A stretch of 64,000 nt of DNA from Agrococcus sp. SL85 (lineage in GTDB: Bacteria; Actinomycetota; Actinomycetes; Actinomycetales; Microbacteriaceae): the NCBI RefSeq assembly GCF_026625845.1, contig NZ_CP113066.1:310001-374000 (forward strand), read 5' to 3'. Below are positions 1-8,769 of this stretch, piece after piece. Within the stretch, counting starts at the first letter, position 1. Each line of letters begins with the position of its first letter. Under the pieces are notes generated by a model. That model was not told the DNA's origin, searched no databases, and saw nothing but the letters and a program-made list of their open reading frames with translations. A program made the translations under genes and the position numbers.

Positions 1-1
1 G

Positions 2-2566
2 GGCGTCGCCCACGAGGTCGTCGCGATCGTCGCGGGCCTCACGATCCAGGACCCGCGCGAGCGGCCGGTCGAGCGCCGCGAGGAGGCCGACCGGCAGCAC
101 GCGCGCTTCGTCGACCCGACGAGCGACTTCATCACGATGCTGGCCCTCTGGCGCTACCTGCAGGAGCGGCAGGCGACGCTCTCGGGCAACCAGTTCCGCC
201 GCACGCTGAAGGCCGAGCACCTCTCGTTCCTGCGGGTGCGGGAGTGGCAGGACGTGGTGCGGCAGCTCTCGAGGGCGCTGGGCCTGAGGCGGGAGGTCCT
301 TTCGGACCTCCCGCGGCCCGCCAGCCCCGAGGCCCGTCCCGGGCGTCGGCAGCCGAGCGGGGAGGGCGAGGGCGCGGGCGCGGAGTCCAGCGATCGCCGC
401 CGCGACGCCCCGACCCTCGCCGACCGCGCCGCCGCCGACGGCGCCCCCGGCTCGCTCGCCGTGTCGGTCGACGCCGACGCCGTCCACCGCGCGCTGCTCG
501 CGGGCCTCCTCGGCCGCATCGGCGTGCGCGACGACGGCGCGAAGCAGGCGCAGCCGCGGCCCGGCGAGTCGAAGCGCCGCACCCGGATGCGCGCCGAGTA
601 CCTCGGCGCCCGCGGCGCGCGCTTCCAGCTCTTCCCGGGCTCCGGCCTCGCCAAGCAGCCGCCGCGCGCCGTGATGGCGGCCGAGCTCGTCGAGACGAGC
701 CGCCTCTTCGCGCGCACCGCCGCCTCGATCGACCTCGCCTGGGCGGAGCCGCTCGCGGGCGACCTCGCGAAGCGGCAGGTCTCCGAGCCGCACTGGGAGC
801 GGAAGCAGGGCGCCGTCGTCGCCTTCGAGAAGGTGACGCTGTTCGGCGTGCCGATCGTGGAGCGCCGGCGCATCCAGTTCCAGCGCATCGACGCCGAGCA
901 CGCGCGCGAGCTCTTCATCCGCCACGCGCTCGTGGAGGGCGAGTGGGACTCCCCGCAGGAGTTCGAGCGCCGCAACCGCGAGCTCATCCGCGAGCTCGAG
1001 CGCCTCGAGGAGCGCCAGCGTCGCCGCGACCTGCTCGTGGGCGACGAGGCCGTCTTCGCCTTCTTCGACGCGCGCATCCCGGCCGACGTCGCCTCCACGC
1101 GCTCGTTCGAGGGCTGGTGGCGGAAGGAGCGGGAGACGCGGCCGGACCTCCTCACGATGACGCGCGCCGACCTCGTGGGCGAGGACGCGACGATCGACCA
1201 GCGCGCCTACCCGGGTCGGTGGCGGCAGGGCGAGCAGCAGCTGCGCCTCACCTACCGCTTCGAGCCCGGCGCGGCCGATGACGGCCTCACGGTGCACGTG
1301 CCCGTCGCGGTGCTGCCGCGGCTCAGCCCCGCGGGCTTCGACTGGCTCGTGCCGGGCATGCGCGAGGAGCTGCTCACGGCGATGATCAAGGCGCTGCCGA
1401 AGCAGATCCGCAAGCACGTCGTGCCCGCGGGCGACTGGGCGCGCGGGATGCTCGCGGAGCTGCCCGACGAGCCGGGCGAGCGCAGCCTCGCCGAGGTGCT
1501 CGCCGCCCGCATCGCCCGCACGGCGCACGTGCAAGCATCCGGCAGCGACGTCGACATGCTGCGCGTGCCGGAGCACCTGCGGCCCACGTTCGCCATCGAG
1601 GACGGCCGCGGCCGCCGCCTCGGCGCCGGCAAGGACCTCGAGCAGCTGCGGCGGCGCTTCGCCGAGCGCAGCCGCGAGCAGGTCGCGAAGGTCGCCGAGC
1701 GCGTCACGAGCGACCTCGAGCGCGACGAGGTCGCGGGCTTCGACACCGACCTCCCCGCGCACATCGACGTGCAGCAGGGGCGCTCGCGCGTGCGGGCGTT
1801 CCCCGGCTACGCCGTGACGGGCAAGGGCCGGGTGGGCATCCGGCTCGCCGCGACGCCGGAGGCGCAGGCCTCGGCGCAGCGGGAGGCCGTGCGGCAGCTG
1901 CTGCTCGCGCAGGTGCCGAGCCCGGCGCCCTACGTGCAGTCGAACCTGACGCAGGCCGAGCGGCTCGCGATCGGCTCGAGCCCCTACCCGTCGACCGACC
2001 GGCTCTTCGACGACCTCATGCTCGCGATCATCGACGCCGAGATGACGCCCGTCTCGGGCGTCGCGGAGTTCGAGGCGCTGCGGGCGCGCGTGGCCGACGG
2101 GCTCGTCGACCGCCTGTTCGCGCTCGCCTCGCGCGTCGCCGCCATCCTCGCCGCGCACCGCCTGGCCGACCGCGCGATCCGGGAGGGGCAGTCGCTGCAG
2201 CACATGTCGGCGCTCGCCGACGCGCGGGCGCAGCTCGACGCGCTCGTCTTCGACGGCTTCGTCTCGCGCACGGGGCTCGAGCGGCTGCCGCGCGTCGAGA
2301 CCTACCTCAGGGCCGTCGAGCATCGCGTGCGGCGCCTGCCGGAGGCGGCCCACCGCGACCGCGTGTGGATGGGCGAGGTCGACCAGGCCACGGCGCTCTA
2401 CCGCGAGGCGGGCGGGCAGCTGCCGCTGCAGGCGGGCGCCGAGGAGCGCATCGCGACGGCCCGCTGGCTGCTCGAGGAGCTGCGCGTCTCGCTCTTCGCG
2501 CAGCAGCTGGGCGCCGCGGGGCCCGTGTCGCTGCAGCGCATCCGGAAGGCCCTCACGGCCTCCTGA
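2..2566 (+). CDS. hrpA: HrpA-type ATP-dependent RNA helicase, C-terminal part (5' end off window)
   Basis: The frame is open from the first bases of the window and ends in TGA, giving the last ~854 residues of a protein that is usually about 1300 residues long. The DEAH helicase core lies outside the window. What remains is the region after the helicase domains: a helicase-associated/OB-fold stretch (ITMLALWRYLQE, NQFRRTLKAEHLSFLRVREW) followed by the long DUF3418 C-terminal domain (HRALLAGLL, EYLGARGARFQLFPGS). Family knowledge: HrpA-like DEAH proteins act on mRNA and ribosomes in the cytosol. A low-complexity Arg/Glu/Asp-rich linker of roughly 60 residues (bases ~300-450) separates the two blocks and is longer than I expect in the family. 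Family assignment is firm; the exact role is inferred. Confidence 0.88.
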   Translation, partial: GVAHEVVAIVAGLTIQDPRERPVERREEADRQHARFVDPTSDFITMLALWRYLQERQATLSGNQFRRTLKAEHLSFLRVREWQDVVRQLSRALGLRREVLSDLPRPASPEARPGRRQPSGEGEGAGAESSDRRRDAPTLADRAAADGAPGSLAVSVDADAVHRALLAGLLGRIGVRDDGAKQAQPRPGESKRRTRMRAEYLGARGARFQLFPGSGLAKQPPRAVMAAELVETSRLFARTAASIDLAWAEPLAGDLAKRQVSEPHWERKQGAVVAFEKVTLFGVPIVERRRIQFQRIDAEHARELFIRHALVEGEWDSPQEFERRNRELIRELERLEERQRRRDLLVGDEAVFAFFDARIPADVASTRSFEGWWRKERETRPDLLTMTRADLVGEDATIDQRAYPGRWRQGEQQLRLTYRFEPGAADDGLTVHVPVAVLPRLSPAGFDWLVPGMREELLTAMIKALPKQIRKHVVPAGDWARGMLAELPDEPGERSLAEVLAARIARTAHVQASGSDVDMLRVPEHLRPTFAIEDGRGRRLGAGKDLEQLRRRFAERSREQVAKVAERVTSDLERDEVAGFDTDLPAHIDVQQGRSRVRAFPGYAVTGKGRVGIRLAATPEAQASAQREAVRQLLLAQVPSPAPYVQSNLTQAERLAIGSSPYPSTDRLFDDLMLAIIDAEMTPVSGVAEFEALRARVADGLVDRLFALASRVAAILAAHRLADRAIREGQSLQHMSALADARAQLDALVFDGFVSRTGLERLPRVETYLRAVEHRVRRLPEAAHRDRVWMGEVDQATALYREAGGQLPLQAGAEERIATARWLLEELRVSLFAQQLGAAGPVSLQRIRKALTAS

Positions 2567-2613
2567 TCCGACCCTCGCGCGCCCGCGCGCCCGCGAGGTC
2601 GTAGGGTTCTCGG

Positions 2614-3819
2614 GTGCGGTCGTATGCGGAGGTGCTGAGGGTCCCGGGGCTGGCGCGCATCATCCTGGCGCAGCTCATCGCCCGCTTCCCCGCGGGCATG
2701 TACTCGCTCGGCATCCTCATGCACATGGAGCACGAGCACGGCTCCTACACGGCGGCCGGCCTCGTGCTCGCGACGTTCTCGATCGGCATGGCGCTCGCGG
2801 GGCCGATCGTCACGCGGCTCATGAGCCGCTTCGGCACCGTGCCGGTGCTGACCGTGACGACGACGATCGCGGTGCTCGCGCTGCTGTCGATCGCGACGCA
2901 GCACGTGCCGCTCTGGGTCGACCTCGTCGCCGGCGCGGTCGCGGGCGCCGCGATGCCGCCCGTGACGCCGACGGTGCGCACGCTCTACCCGCGCATGGTG
3001 CCGCAGCGGCTGCTGGCCCCGCTGTTCTCGTTCGACGCGGCGCTGCAGGAGATCATCTGGGTCTTCGGGCCCGTGCTGCTCGTCGGCCTCGTCGCAGGCC
3101 TCGGCACCGGCCCCGCGCTGCTCGTGACGATCGGCATCCAGGTCGTCGGCGGCCTCTGCTTCATCCTCTCGCCCGAGGTGCGGCGGCTGCGCATCCCGCC
3201 CACCTCCCGGAAGCTGGGGCGCGTGCTGCGGAAGCCGCCGGTGCTGCTCTCGGTCGTGGTCTCGGCGCTGTTCATCGGCGGCTTCTCGGCGGTCGAGGCC
3301 GGCATCATCGCGAGCTTCGGGGAGGGCGCGCTCGAGGCGGGCCTCATCCTCGGCATCTGCGCGCTCGGTTCGCTCATCGGCGGCTTCGCCGTGGGGCACC
3401 GCGGCATCTCGCCCTGGTCGATCACGATCCGGCTCGGGGTCGTGCTCGTGGGCTTCGCGATCGCGATCCCGCTCCAGGACGTCGTGGGGCTCTCGCTCGC
3501 GCTGTTCCTCGCGGGGCTCGGCACGGCCCCGGCGCTCGCCGCGTTCTCGGCGATCATCGCGGGCACCGTCAAGTTCGCCGACACCCCGGAGGCCTACGGC
3601 TGGATCGGCACGGGGCAGCTGCTGGGCGCCGCGGTGGGCAGTGCGCTCGCGGGCGTCGCGATCGACGGCACGGGCGGCGGCGTGGGCGGCGTGGTCGTCG
3701 CCGTCGTGATGGTGGCGATCGCAGCCGCGGTGGCCGCGGTGTTCCGCCGGCACCAGCCGGACCTCCGCGACGGCATCGGCGAGCCGCCCGAGACCGCGCC
3801 GGTCGAGCTGCCGCGCTGA
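2614..3819 (+). CDS. MFS transporter
   Basis: A 401-residue, strongly hydrophobic protein with about 12 predicted membrane segments in two halves, typical of the major facilitator superfamily. It starts at GTG 48 bp after the helicase stop; no upstream ATG is in frame. Loop 2-3 shows the MFS-A-like basic turn (TRLMSRFGTVPVL), and the N-terminal half is organised as in drug/sugar efflux MFS proteins. No substrate-specific motif is recognisable, so the cargo is unknown. It is followed by a 479-bp non-coding region with repeats, so it is probably transcribed alone or with the upstream helicase gene. Confidence 0.82.
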   Translation: MRSYAEVLRVPGLARIILAQLIARFPAGMYSLGILMHMEHEHGSYTAAGLVLATFSIGMALAGPIVTRLMSRFGTVPVLTVTTTIAVLALLSIATQHVPLWVDLVAGAVAGAAMPPVTPTVRTLYPRMVPQRLLAPLFSFDAALQEIIWVFGPVLLVGLVAGLGTGPALLVTIGIQVVGGLCFILSPEVRRLRIPPTSRKLGRVLRKPPVLLSVVVSALFIGGFSAVEAGIIASFGEGALEAGLILGICALGSLIGGFAVGHRGISPWSITIRLGVVLVGFAIAIPLQDVVGLSLALFLAGLGTAPALAAFSAIIAGTVKFADTPEAYGWIGTGQLLGAAVGSALAGVAIDGTGGGVGGVVVAVVMVAIAAAVAAVFRRHQPDLRDGIGEPPETAPVELPR

Positions 3820-3976
3820 CAGGTGGCAGCTGCCCGGCTCGTCGGGTGGATCGTCGCGCGGCCTGACCGCACGCTTCCCTGGCCGTGCGCTGCGCGCCTC
3901 CGCCGGCCTCCGCCTCGGCCTTCGTGGCCGGCTCAGCCCCTGCCTCCTTCCGTCAGCAACGTGCCCAGTGCGGCAT

Positions 3977-4180
3977 CCCATTGGCGACATTCGGCGGTGA
4001 GTGGCGCCGAACGGTCCACAGTGGCGCCGAAATCCAGCCGAATGCCGCCACTCGATGGCAGATGTCGCCACTCGGCGCCAAGTGTCGCCACTCGATGGCA
4101 GATGTCGCCACTCAGCGCCAGGTGCCGCCACTCGATGGCAGATGTCGCCACTCAGCACCAGGAGTCGCCGATCAGGGGCA
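3977..4180. repeat. Intergenic 20/40-bp direct-repeat patch with inverted partner sequences
   Basis: This fills most of the 479-bp gap 3820-4298, in which I see no gene. From 4041 three 40-bp units follow in exact register (4041-4080, 4081-4120, 4121-4160) plus a partial unit to ~4180. Each 40-mer is two diverged 20-mers built on TGTCGCCACTC: one ends GATGGCAGA, the other GGCGCCAAG or AGCGCCAGG. Upstream, 3981-4030 carries the same motif in reverse orientation (TTGGCGACATTCGG, twice GTGGCGCCGA), so the transcript could fold into long alternative stem-loops. There are no unique spacers, so this is not CRISPR. Function is unknown. Confidence 0.8.
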
Positions 4181-4298
4181 CGAGCGAGCGGAAGGCGGAG
4201 GCGGACCCGGGGCGGCGCGGACGCGCTCGGCAGCGGCGCGACCGGCGCTCCGCCGTGCGGCGGAGCCGCCCGCGGCAGCGCGCTGGCAGAATCAGGGC

Positions 4299-5126
4299 GT
4301 GCCCGAGAACCTGACGCTCCACGACGGCCACCGGATGCCCGCGCTCGGCTTCGGCCTCTACAAGGTCGCGCCCGCGGAGGCTGCCGACGTGGTCGAGGCG
4401 GGCATCGCCGCCGGCTACCGGCTCGTCGACGGCGCCGAGCTCTACGGCAACGAGGCGGAGGCGGGCGAGGGCATCCGCCGCGCGATCGACGCCGGGCTCG
4501 ACCGCGCCGCGCTCACCGTCACGAGCAAGTTCTGGGGCGAGGAGGCGCAGACGCGCGACGCGGTGCTGCGCGCCTTCGACGCGAGCGAGGCCGCGGTCGG
4601 CGTCGGCATCGACCTCTACATGATCCACTGGCCGCGCCCCGCGCGCGGGCAGTACCCGCAGGTCTGGGCGGCGCTCGTCGAGCTGCAGCGGCAGGGCCGC
4701 GTGCGCTCGATCGGCGTCTCGAACTTCACCGAGGCGCACCTGACCCGCATCGTCGACGAGACGGGCGTCGTGCCGGTCGTCAACCAGGTGGAGTCGCACC
4801 CGTGGCTGCCGCAGCACGAGCTCCGCGCCTTCCACGAGCGCCACGGCATCGTCACGCAGGCATGGAGCCCGCTCGGCCGCGCCCGGGTGCTGGAGGACGC
4901 GGGCGTGGCCGAGATCGCGCGCGAGCACGGCGTGAGCCCCGCGCAGGCGATCCTGCGCTGGCACCTGCAGCTGGGCGGCGCCGCGATCCCGAAGTCGACG
5001 CGGCCCGAGCGGCTCCGCGAGAACCTCGACGTGGACGGCTTCGCGCTCACCGAGGCCGACATGGCCCGGATCGCGGCGCTCGAGACCGGCGAGCGCGCCG
5101 GCACCCACCCGGACGAGCGCCAGTGA
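4299..5126 (+). CDS. Aldo/keto reductase
   Basis: A 275-residue NADPH-dependent oxidoreductase of the AKR superfamily, close to the usual 270-280 residues of the 2,5-diketo-gluconate reductase-like group. The GTG at 4299 was chosen because MPENLTLHDGHRMPALGFG matches the conserved AKR N terminus; the open frame further upstream runs through repeat DNA. The tetrad is visible: Asp and Tyr in GYRLVDGAELYGNE, Lys in TSKFW, His in MIHWP. The usual DTA of the first motif reads DGA. The C-terminal cofactor motif IPKSTRPERLRENL is present. The stop overlaps the start of the TetR gene by 4 bp (GTGA), so the pair is almost certainly co-transcribed. The substrate cannot be inferred. Confidence 0.9.
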   Translation: MPENLTLHDGHRMPALGFGLYKVAPAEAADVVEAGIAAGYRLVDGAELYGNEAEAGEGIRRAIDAGLDRAALTVTSKFWGEEAQTRDAVLRAFDASEAAVGVGIDLYMIHWPRPARGQYPQVWAALVELQRQGRVRSIGVSNFTEAHLTRIVDETGVVPVVNQVESHPWLPQHELRAFHERHGIVTQAWSPLGRARVLEDAGVAEIAREHGVSPAQAILRWHLQLGGAAIPKSTRPERLRENLDVDGFALTEADMARIAALETGERAGTHPDERQ

Positions 5127-6131
5127 GCGCCCCCGAGGCGCTCCCGGCCGACGCCGCCGAGCCGCACGACTCCCCGCCCCTGCCCCACGCGCACGCCGTC
5201 ACGTGGGGCGTCGCCGCGCTCCCGCACCGCGGGCCCAAGCGCGAGCTCTCGACCGAGCGGATCGTCGAGGCCGCGATCGAGATCGCGGACGCCCAGGGCC
5301 TCGAGGCCGTCAGCATGGGCAAGGTGGCATCGGCGCTCGGCTTCACGACGATGTCGCTCTACCGCTACGTGACGGGCAAGGACGACCTGCTGCTGCTCAT
5401 GTACGACGCGGCGAGCGAGGTGGCGGTGCCGACGACGGGCGGCTCGTGGCGCGAGCGCCTCCGCGACTGGGCGATGTTCGTGCGCGCGAGCTACGACGCG
5501 CACCCGTGGATGGCCGACCTGCCGCCCTCGTCGACGCCCACGACGCCGAACCGGCTCGCGGTCGTGGAGGCGGGCTTCGCGGCGCTCGAGGACGTGCCCG
5601 CGGACGACCGGCTGAAGCTCGCGACGCTCCTGCTGATGCTCGGCTACATCGGCCTCTACGCGCGCGCCTCGAGCGACGCCGACGTCGACGACGCGGTGCG
5701 CGCCGCCCTCCCCCAGCTCGTCACCGACGACCGCTTCCCGATCCTCGCGCCCATCGTGCGGCAGGGGCTCTTCGACGAGCCCGTCGCCGAGCCGGAGTCG
5801 GGCTTCCGCTTCGGCCTCTCGCGCCTCCTCGACGGCGTCGAGCGCTGGGTGGAGCGCGCGGGCGCCGAGGACGAGCAGCCCCAGCGCCTCCCCGCCGCGA
5901 TCGTGACCGACAAGCAGGTGCGGGAGGCCGCGAAGCAGGTCGACGAGGCGCGCGCGCAGCCTGCGGCGCGCGGAGGCGAAGGCGGCCGAGGCCGTCGCGA
6001 AGGCCACCGAGCGACTGGCGGCCGCCGACGCGAAGGCCGCCGCCAAGGCCGACGCGAAGGCCGAGGCCCGCGCGAAGGCGGACGCGAAGGCCGAGGCCAA
6101 GGCGCGCAGGAAGGATCCCGAGCGCGGCTGA
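5123..6131 (+). CDS. TetR-family regulator with Ala/Lys-rich C-terminal tail (frameshifted)
   Basis: It starts with GTG in a 4-bp overlap with the aldo/keto reductase. Residues ~35-85 form a TetR helix-turn-helix (TERIVEAAIEIADAQGLEAVS, then GFTTMSLYRYVTGKDDL), followed by a TetR_C-like helical ligand domain. At 5958-5962 CAGCCTG replaces an expected CAGCTG and breaks the frame. Removing one C restores a 335-residue protein whose tail is an uninterrupted Ala/Lys/Glu helix (RAEAKAAEAVAKATERL, KADAKAEAKARRKD) reaching TGA at 6129-6131. The tail composition resembles histone-H1-like DNA-binding extensions (inference). It probably controls the upstream reductase. Without the repair, the original frame runs on into obviously non-coding sequence. 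Confidence 0.8.
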
Positions 6132-6301
6132 GCGCGAGGCGCGCTCCGCTCGGACGGTGGGCAGCTCGGTGGGCGGCCCGCTCGGGAGGGCGGCCGACCG
6201 TCCTGCGGGGCGCCGCCGGACGCGCCGGAGCGCGGCGCGGACGAGCGAGTCGCGGGGAACGTTGGGCTGTGCGTGCCCTGCCGCGAGCGGAGCATGGGGG
6301 C

Positions 6302-7289
6302 ATGCGAAGGCTCCGTATCCCGTCCGGCGCGGCGATCGCCGGCTCCGTCCTCCTCGTCGCGCTCCTCGCGGGCTGCGGCGCGCTCGCCTCCAGCGAGCCG
6401 AACGATCCGAGCGATCGCAGCGGCACCACGGGCGGCGGCTCCGGCGTCGCGGGCCCCGAGCCTCGGCGCACCGGAGCCGATGGAGCCGGGCGCGCAGCCC
6501 GGCGCGGCCCCGGACGCGCCCGCGGAGGACGGCGGCGGCGACGGCCTCCCCGCCGCGGGCGTCGGCGACGAGGCCTCGGTCATCGTCTCCGGCACGCTCG
6601 CGATGCGCGCCGCCGATCCGATCGGTGTCGCCGATGCGGTAGCCGACGCCGCCGAGGCGCGCGGCGGTGGCGTCGAGCAGCGCTCGGAGGGCGCCTCGAC
6701 CGACTTCGAGCCCGCGTGGGCGACGCTCGTCGTGCGCGTGCCCGCCGCGGAGGTCGAGGGGCTGCTGACCGCGCTCCGCGGCCTCGGCGAGGTGGCGCGC
6801 GTCGACCTCGGCGAGCAGGACGTCTCGGCGCAGGTGCGCGACCTCGCGGTGCGCGTCGACGCGGCGCGGGCCTCCGTGGAGCGGCTGACGGCGCTGCTCG
6901 CGAGCGCCGCCGACACCGAGACGCTGCTCGAGGTCGAGGCGCAGCTGACGCAGCGCACCGCGGAGCTCGAGCAGCTCCTCTCGGAGCAGCGGGCCATCGA
7001 GGATGCGGTGGCGATGTCGACGATCGGCGTGGACATCCGCTCCACGACCGTCGCCGGGCCCACGGGCACCCCGAGCTTCTGGGACGGCCTCGCGGCGGGG
7101 TGGGCGGCGTTCCTCGCCTGGGGCGCGACGCTGCTGTTCGGCCTGGGGCAGTCGGTGCCCGGGCTCGTGCTGCTCCTGGTGCTCGGCGGCGCGGGCTGGC
7201 TGGTCGTGCGCGCGGTGCTGCGGCGCCGCGGCGCGAGCGTCGGGATCGAGCAGCGGGCCGAGGCGAGGGTCGACAACCCCACCGGCTGA
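6302..7289 (+). CDS. DUF4349 lipoprotein (frameshifted)
   Basis: ATG at 6302 opens a signal peptide with a lipobox (LLVALLAGCGALAS), so the mature protein should be acylated on Cys and surface-exposed. The frame breaks at 6459-6463, where GAGCCTC stands for GAGCTC. After repair the product is 328 residues. The middle (VIVSGTLAMRAADPIGVADAV, WATLVVRVPAAEVEGLLTAL, QDVSAQVRDLAVRVDAARAS) matches the DUF4349 pattern, including a helical hairpin of the form RTAELEQLLSEQ. One transmembrane helix lies near the C terminus (PGLVLLLVLGGAGWLVV), followed by a short basic tail. It thus has a lipid anchor and a membrane segment. Function unknown; family assignment is good. Confidence 0.82.
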
Positions 7290-7397
7290 TCGCCGGTCGA
7301 CGGCGGCGCGCGGCACCGCAGAAGACCCTCTAGGTGAGGTTGAATGTTTCGGGTACGATCGGAACTCGGTTCTGCCCCACCGGTCACGAGGTCCCGC

Positions 7398-8690
7398 ATG
7401 CGCCGCCCGCTCCTCGCCGCCGCTGTCGCCATCGGCGTCGGCGCGGCGCTCCTCCAGCTCCCCGCCGCCCCCACGGCGGCCTCCGACCTGCCCGCGGTGC
7501 AGGAGCGGCACCTCGCCGTGATCGAGCGCATCGGGCACATCGACGCGCTCGCCGCCGAGCAGCATCTGGGCGCGGTCACGGGCGATCCGCTGGCCGGATG
7601 GATCGAGGTCGGCTGGAGCGGCGAGGTGCCCGCCGAGGTGCAGCAGGTGGCCGATGCCGCGGCCGCCGAGGGCATCGACGTCCGCTTCGTGCCCGCCGCC
7701 GCGAGCGCCGCGGACATCGCGGACGTCGCCGCATCCTTCGCCGCGAGCCTGCCCGCCGAGGGCGCCTTCGGGCTGCAGCTGGGCGCCGAGGGCATCACCG
7801 TCGAGGTGCCGACGGCCGACGCCGCCGCGGCCGGGGGCAGCGAGGCCATCCCGCTCGACGACGCGGGCGTGCAGGACGCGATCGCCGACGCGCGCGCCGA
7901 CGCGGCGGCCCTCGGCGTCGACCTCGTCGTCGAGGAGACCGAGGAGCTGCCGCTCTCGACCGCGAGCACGATCGACCCCGTGGGGCGCGCCCCCGTGCAG
8001 ACGGCGCGCACCGACGACACCACGGTGTTCTCGGGCGGCATGCGCGTGATGACGCAGTTCCGTTCGGGCGCCTTCGTCTCGTGCACCTCCGGCTTCTCCG
8101 GCGTCTACGGGCACCGCCCCATGATCCTCACGGCCGCGCACTGCAGCGACTATCGCGACGGCAGGGCCGTGCGCAACTACAGCGGGACGCGCGTGGGCAC
8201 CTCGGAGCTCGTCGCCACGCTGAACGACGGTGCGTACGCGACCGATCTCGGCGCCATCGCGCTCGACTACGACGCGCGCACGCTGCCCCGGATCTACACC
8301 GGCCAGACCTCGACGCTCGCGATCACCTCGGCGATGACGACTCGCCCGCCGGCCGGCTACTACCTGTGCTCCTCCGGCCAGGTCACGGGCTGGAAGTGCG
8401 ACCTCCGCTCGGGCGACTCCTACGTCGCCTGCTACTCCTCCGTCGCAGGCCAGGAGTGCGTCAACGTGATCCTCGTGACCTCGTCCGCCGGTCGCGCCTT
8501 CTGCCTGGGCGACTCCGGCGGCCCCGTCGTCACGCACCCCAACGCCGAGGGCGCGACGGCGGTCGCGGTGGTGTCCGGCATCCGCGGCACGCCCGTCGGC
8601 GGGTGCGGGCCGACGGGCCTCATCGCGCCCGTCAGCGACCTCTACGGCATGGTCTTCGGCGCGCAGCTGCACACCACCCCGCTCGGCTGA
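7398..8690 (+). CDS. Secreted trypsin-like (S1/streptogrisin-type) serine protease
   Basis: 430 residues from ATG 7398 (MRRPLLAAAVAIGVGAALL, a clear signal peptide); the in-frame start at 7344 would add a polar leader and is less likely. The signal is followed by an acidic, Ala-rich pro-region of about 170 residues, then an S1 protease domain with the triad in order: His in LTAAHCSDY, Asp in YATDLGAIALD, Ser in CLGDSGGPVV. Several Cys pairs flank the active site (CSSGQVTGWKC, GGCGP), as in extracellular actinobacterial proteases. TACGAT at 7354-7359 is a possible -10 box. Probably exported and autoprocessed; substrate unknown. Confidence 0.9.
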   Translation: MRRPLLAAAVAIGVGAALLQLPAAPTAASDLPAVQERHLAVIERIGHIDALAAEQHLGAVTGDPLAGWIEVGWSGEVPAEVQQVADAAAAEGIDVRFVPAAASAADIADVAASFAASLPAEGAFGLQLGAEGITVEVPTADAAAAGGSEAIPLDDAGVQDAIADARADAAALGVDLVVEETEELPLSTASTIDPVGRAPVQTARTDDTTVFSGGMRVMTQFRSGAFVSCTSGFSGVYGHRPMILTAAHCSDYRDGRAVRNYSGTRVGTSELVATLNDGAYATDLGAIALDYDARTLPRIYTGQTSTLAITSAMTTRPPAGYYLCSSGQVTGWKCDLRSGDSYVACYSSVAGQECVNVILVTSSAGRAFCLGDSGGPVVTHPNAEGATAVAVVSGIRGTPVGGCGPTGLIAPVSDLYGMVFGAQLHTTPLG

Positions 8691-8769
8691 GCCGCTCGGC
8701 CGAGGTCGTCGCGGCGCCCCGGCCCCGACGCCGCTGGCCCGTGCGGACGCGGAGGTCGCACGGAGGCGC

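Noticed and set aside
4041..4180. Repeat patch read as a CRISPR array
   Set aside because: The units abut each other with no unique spacers, and no cas gene is near.
4419..4450. DGA in place of DTA in the reductase taken as inactivation
   Set aside because: The four catalytic residues (Asp, Tyr, Lys, His) are all present; Thr is not one of them.
4616..8086. Long minus-strand open frames opposite the reductase, TetR and DUF4349 genes
   Set aside because: Low-complexity Arg/Ser/Ala translations with no family match; the plus-strand genes carry all catalytic motifs.
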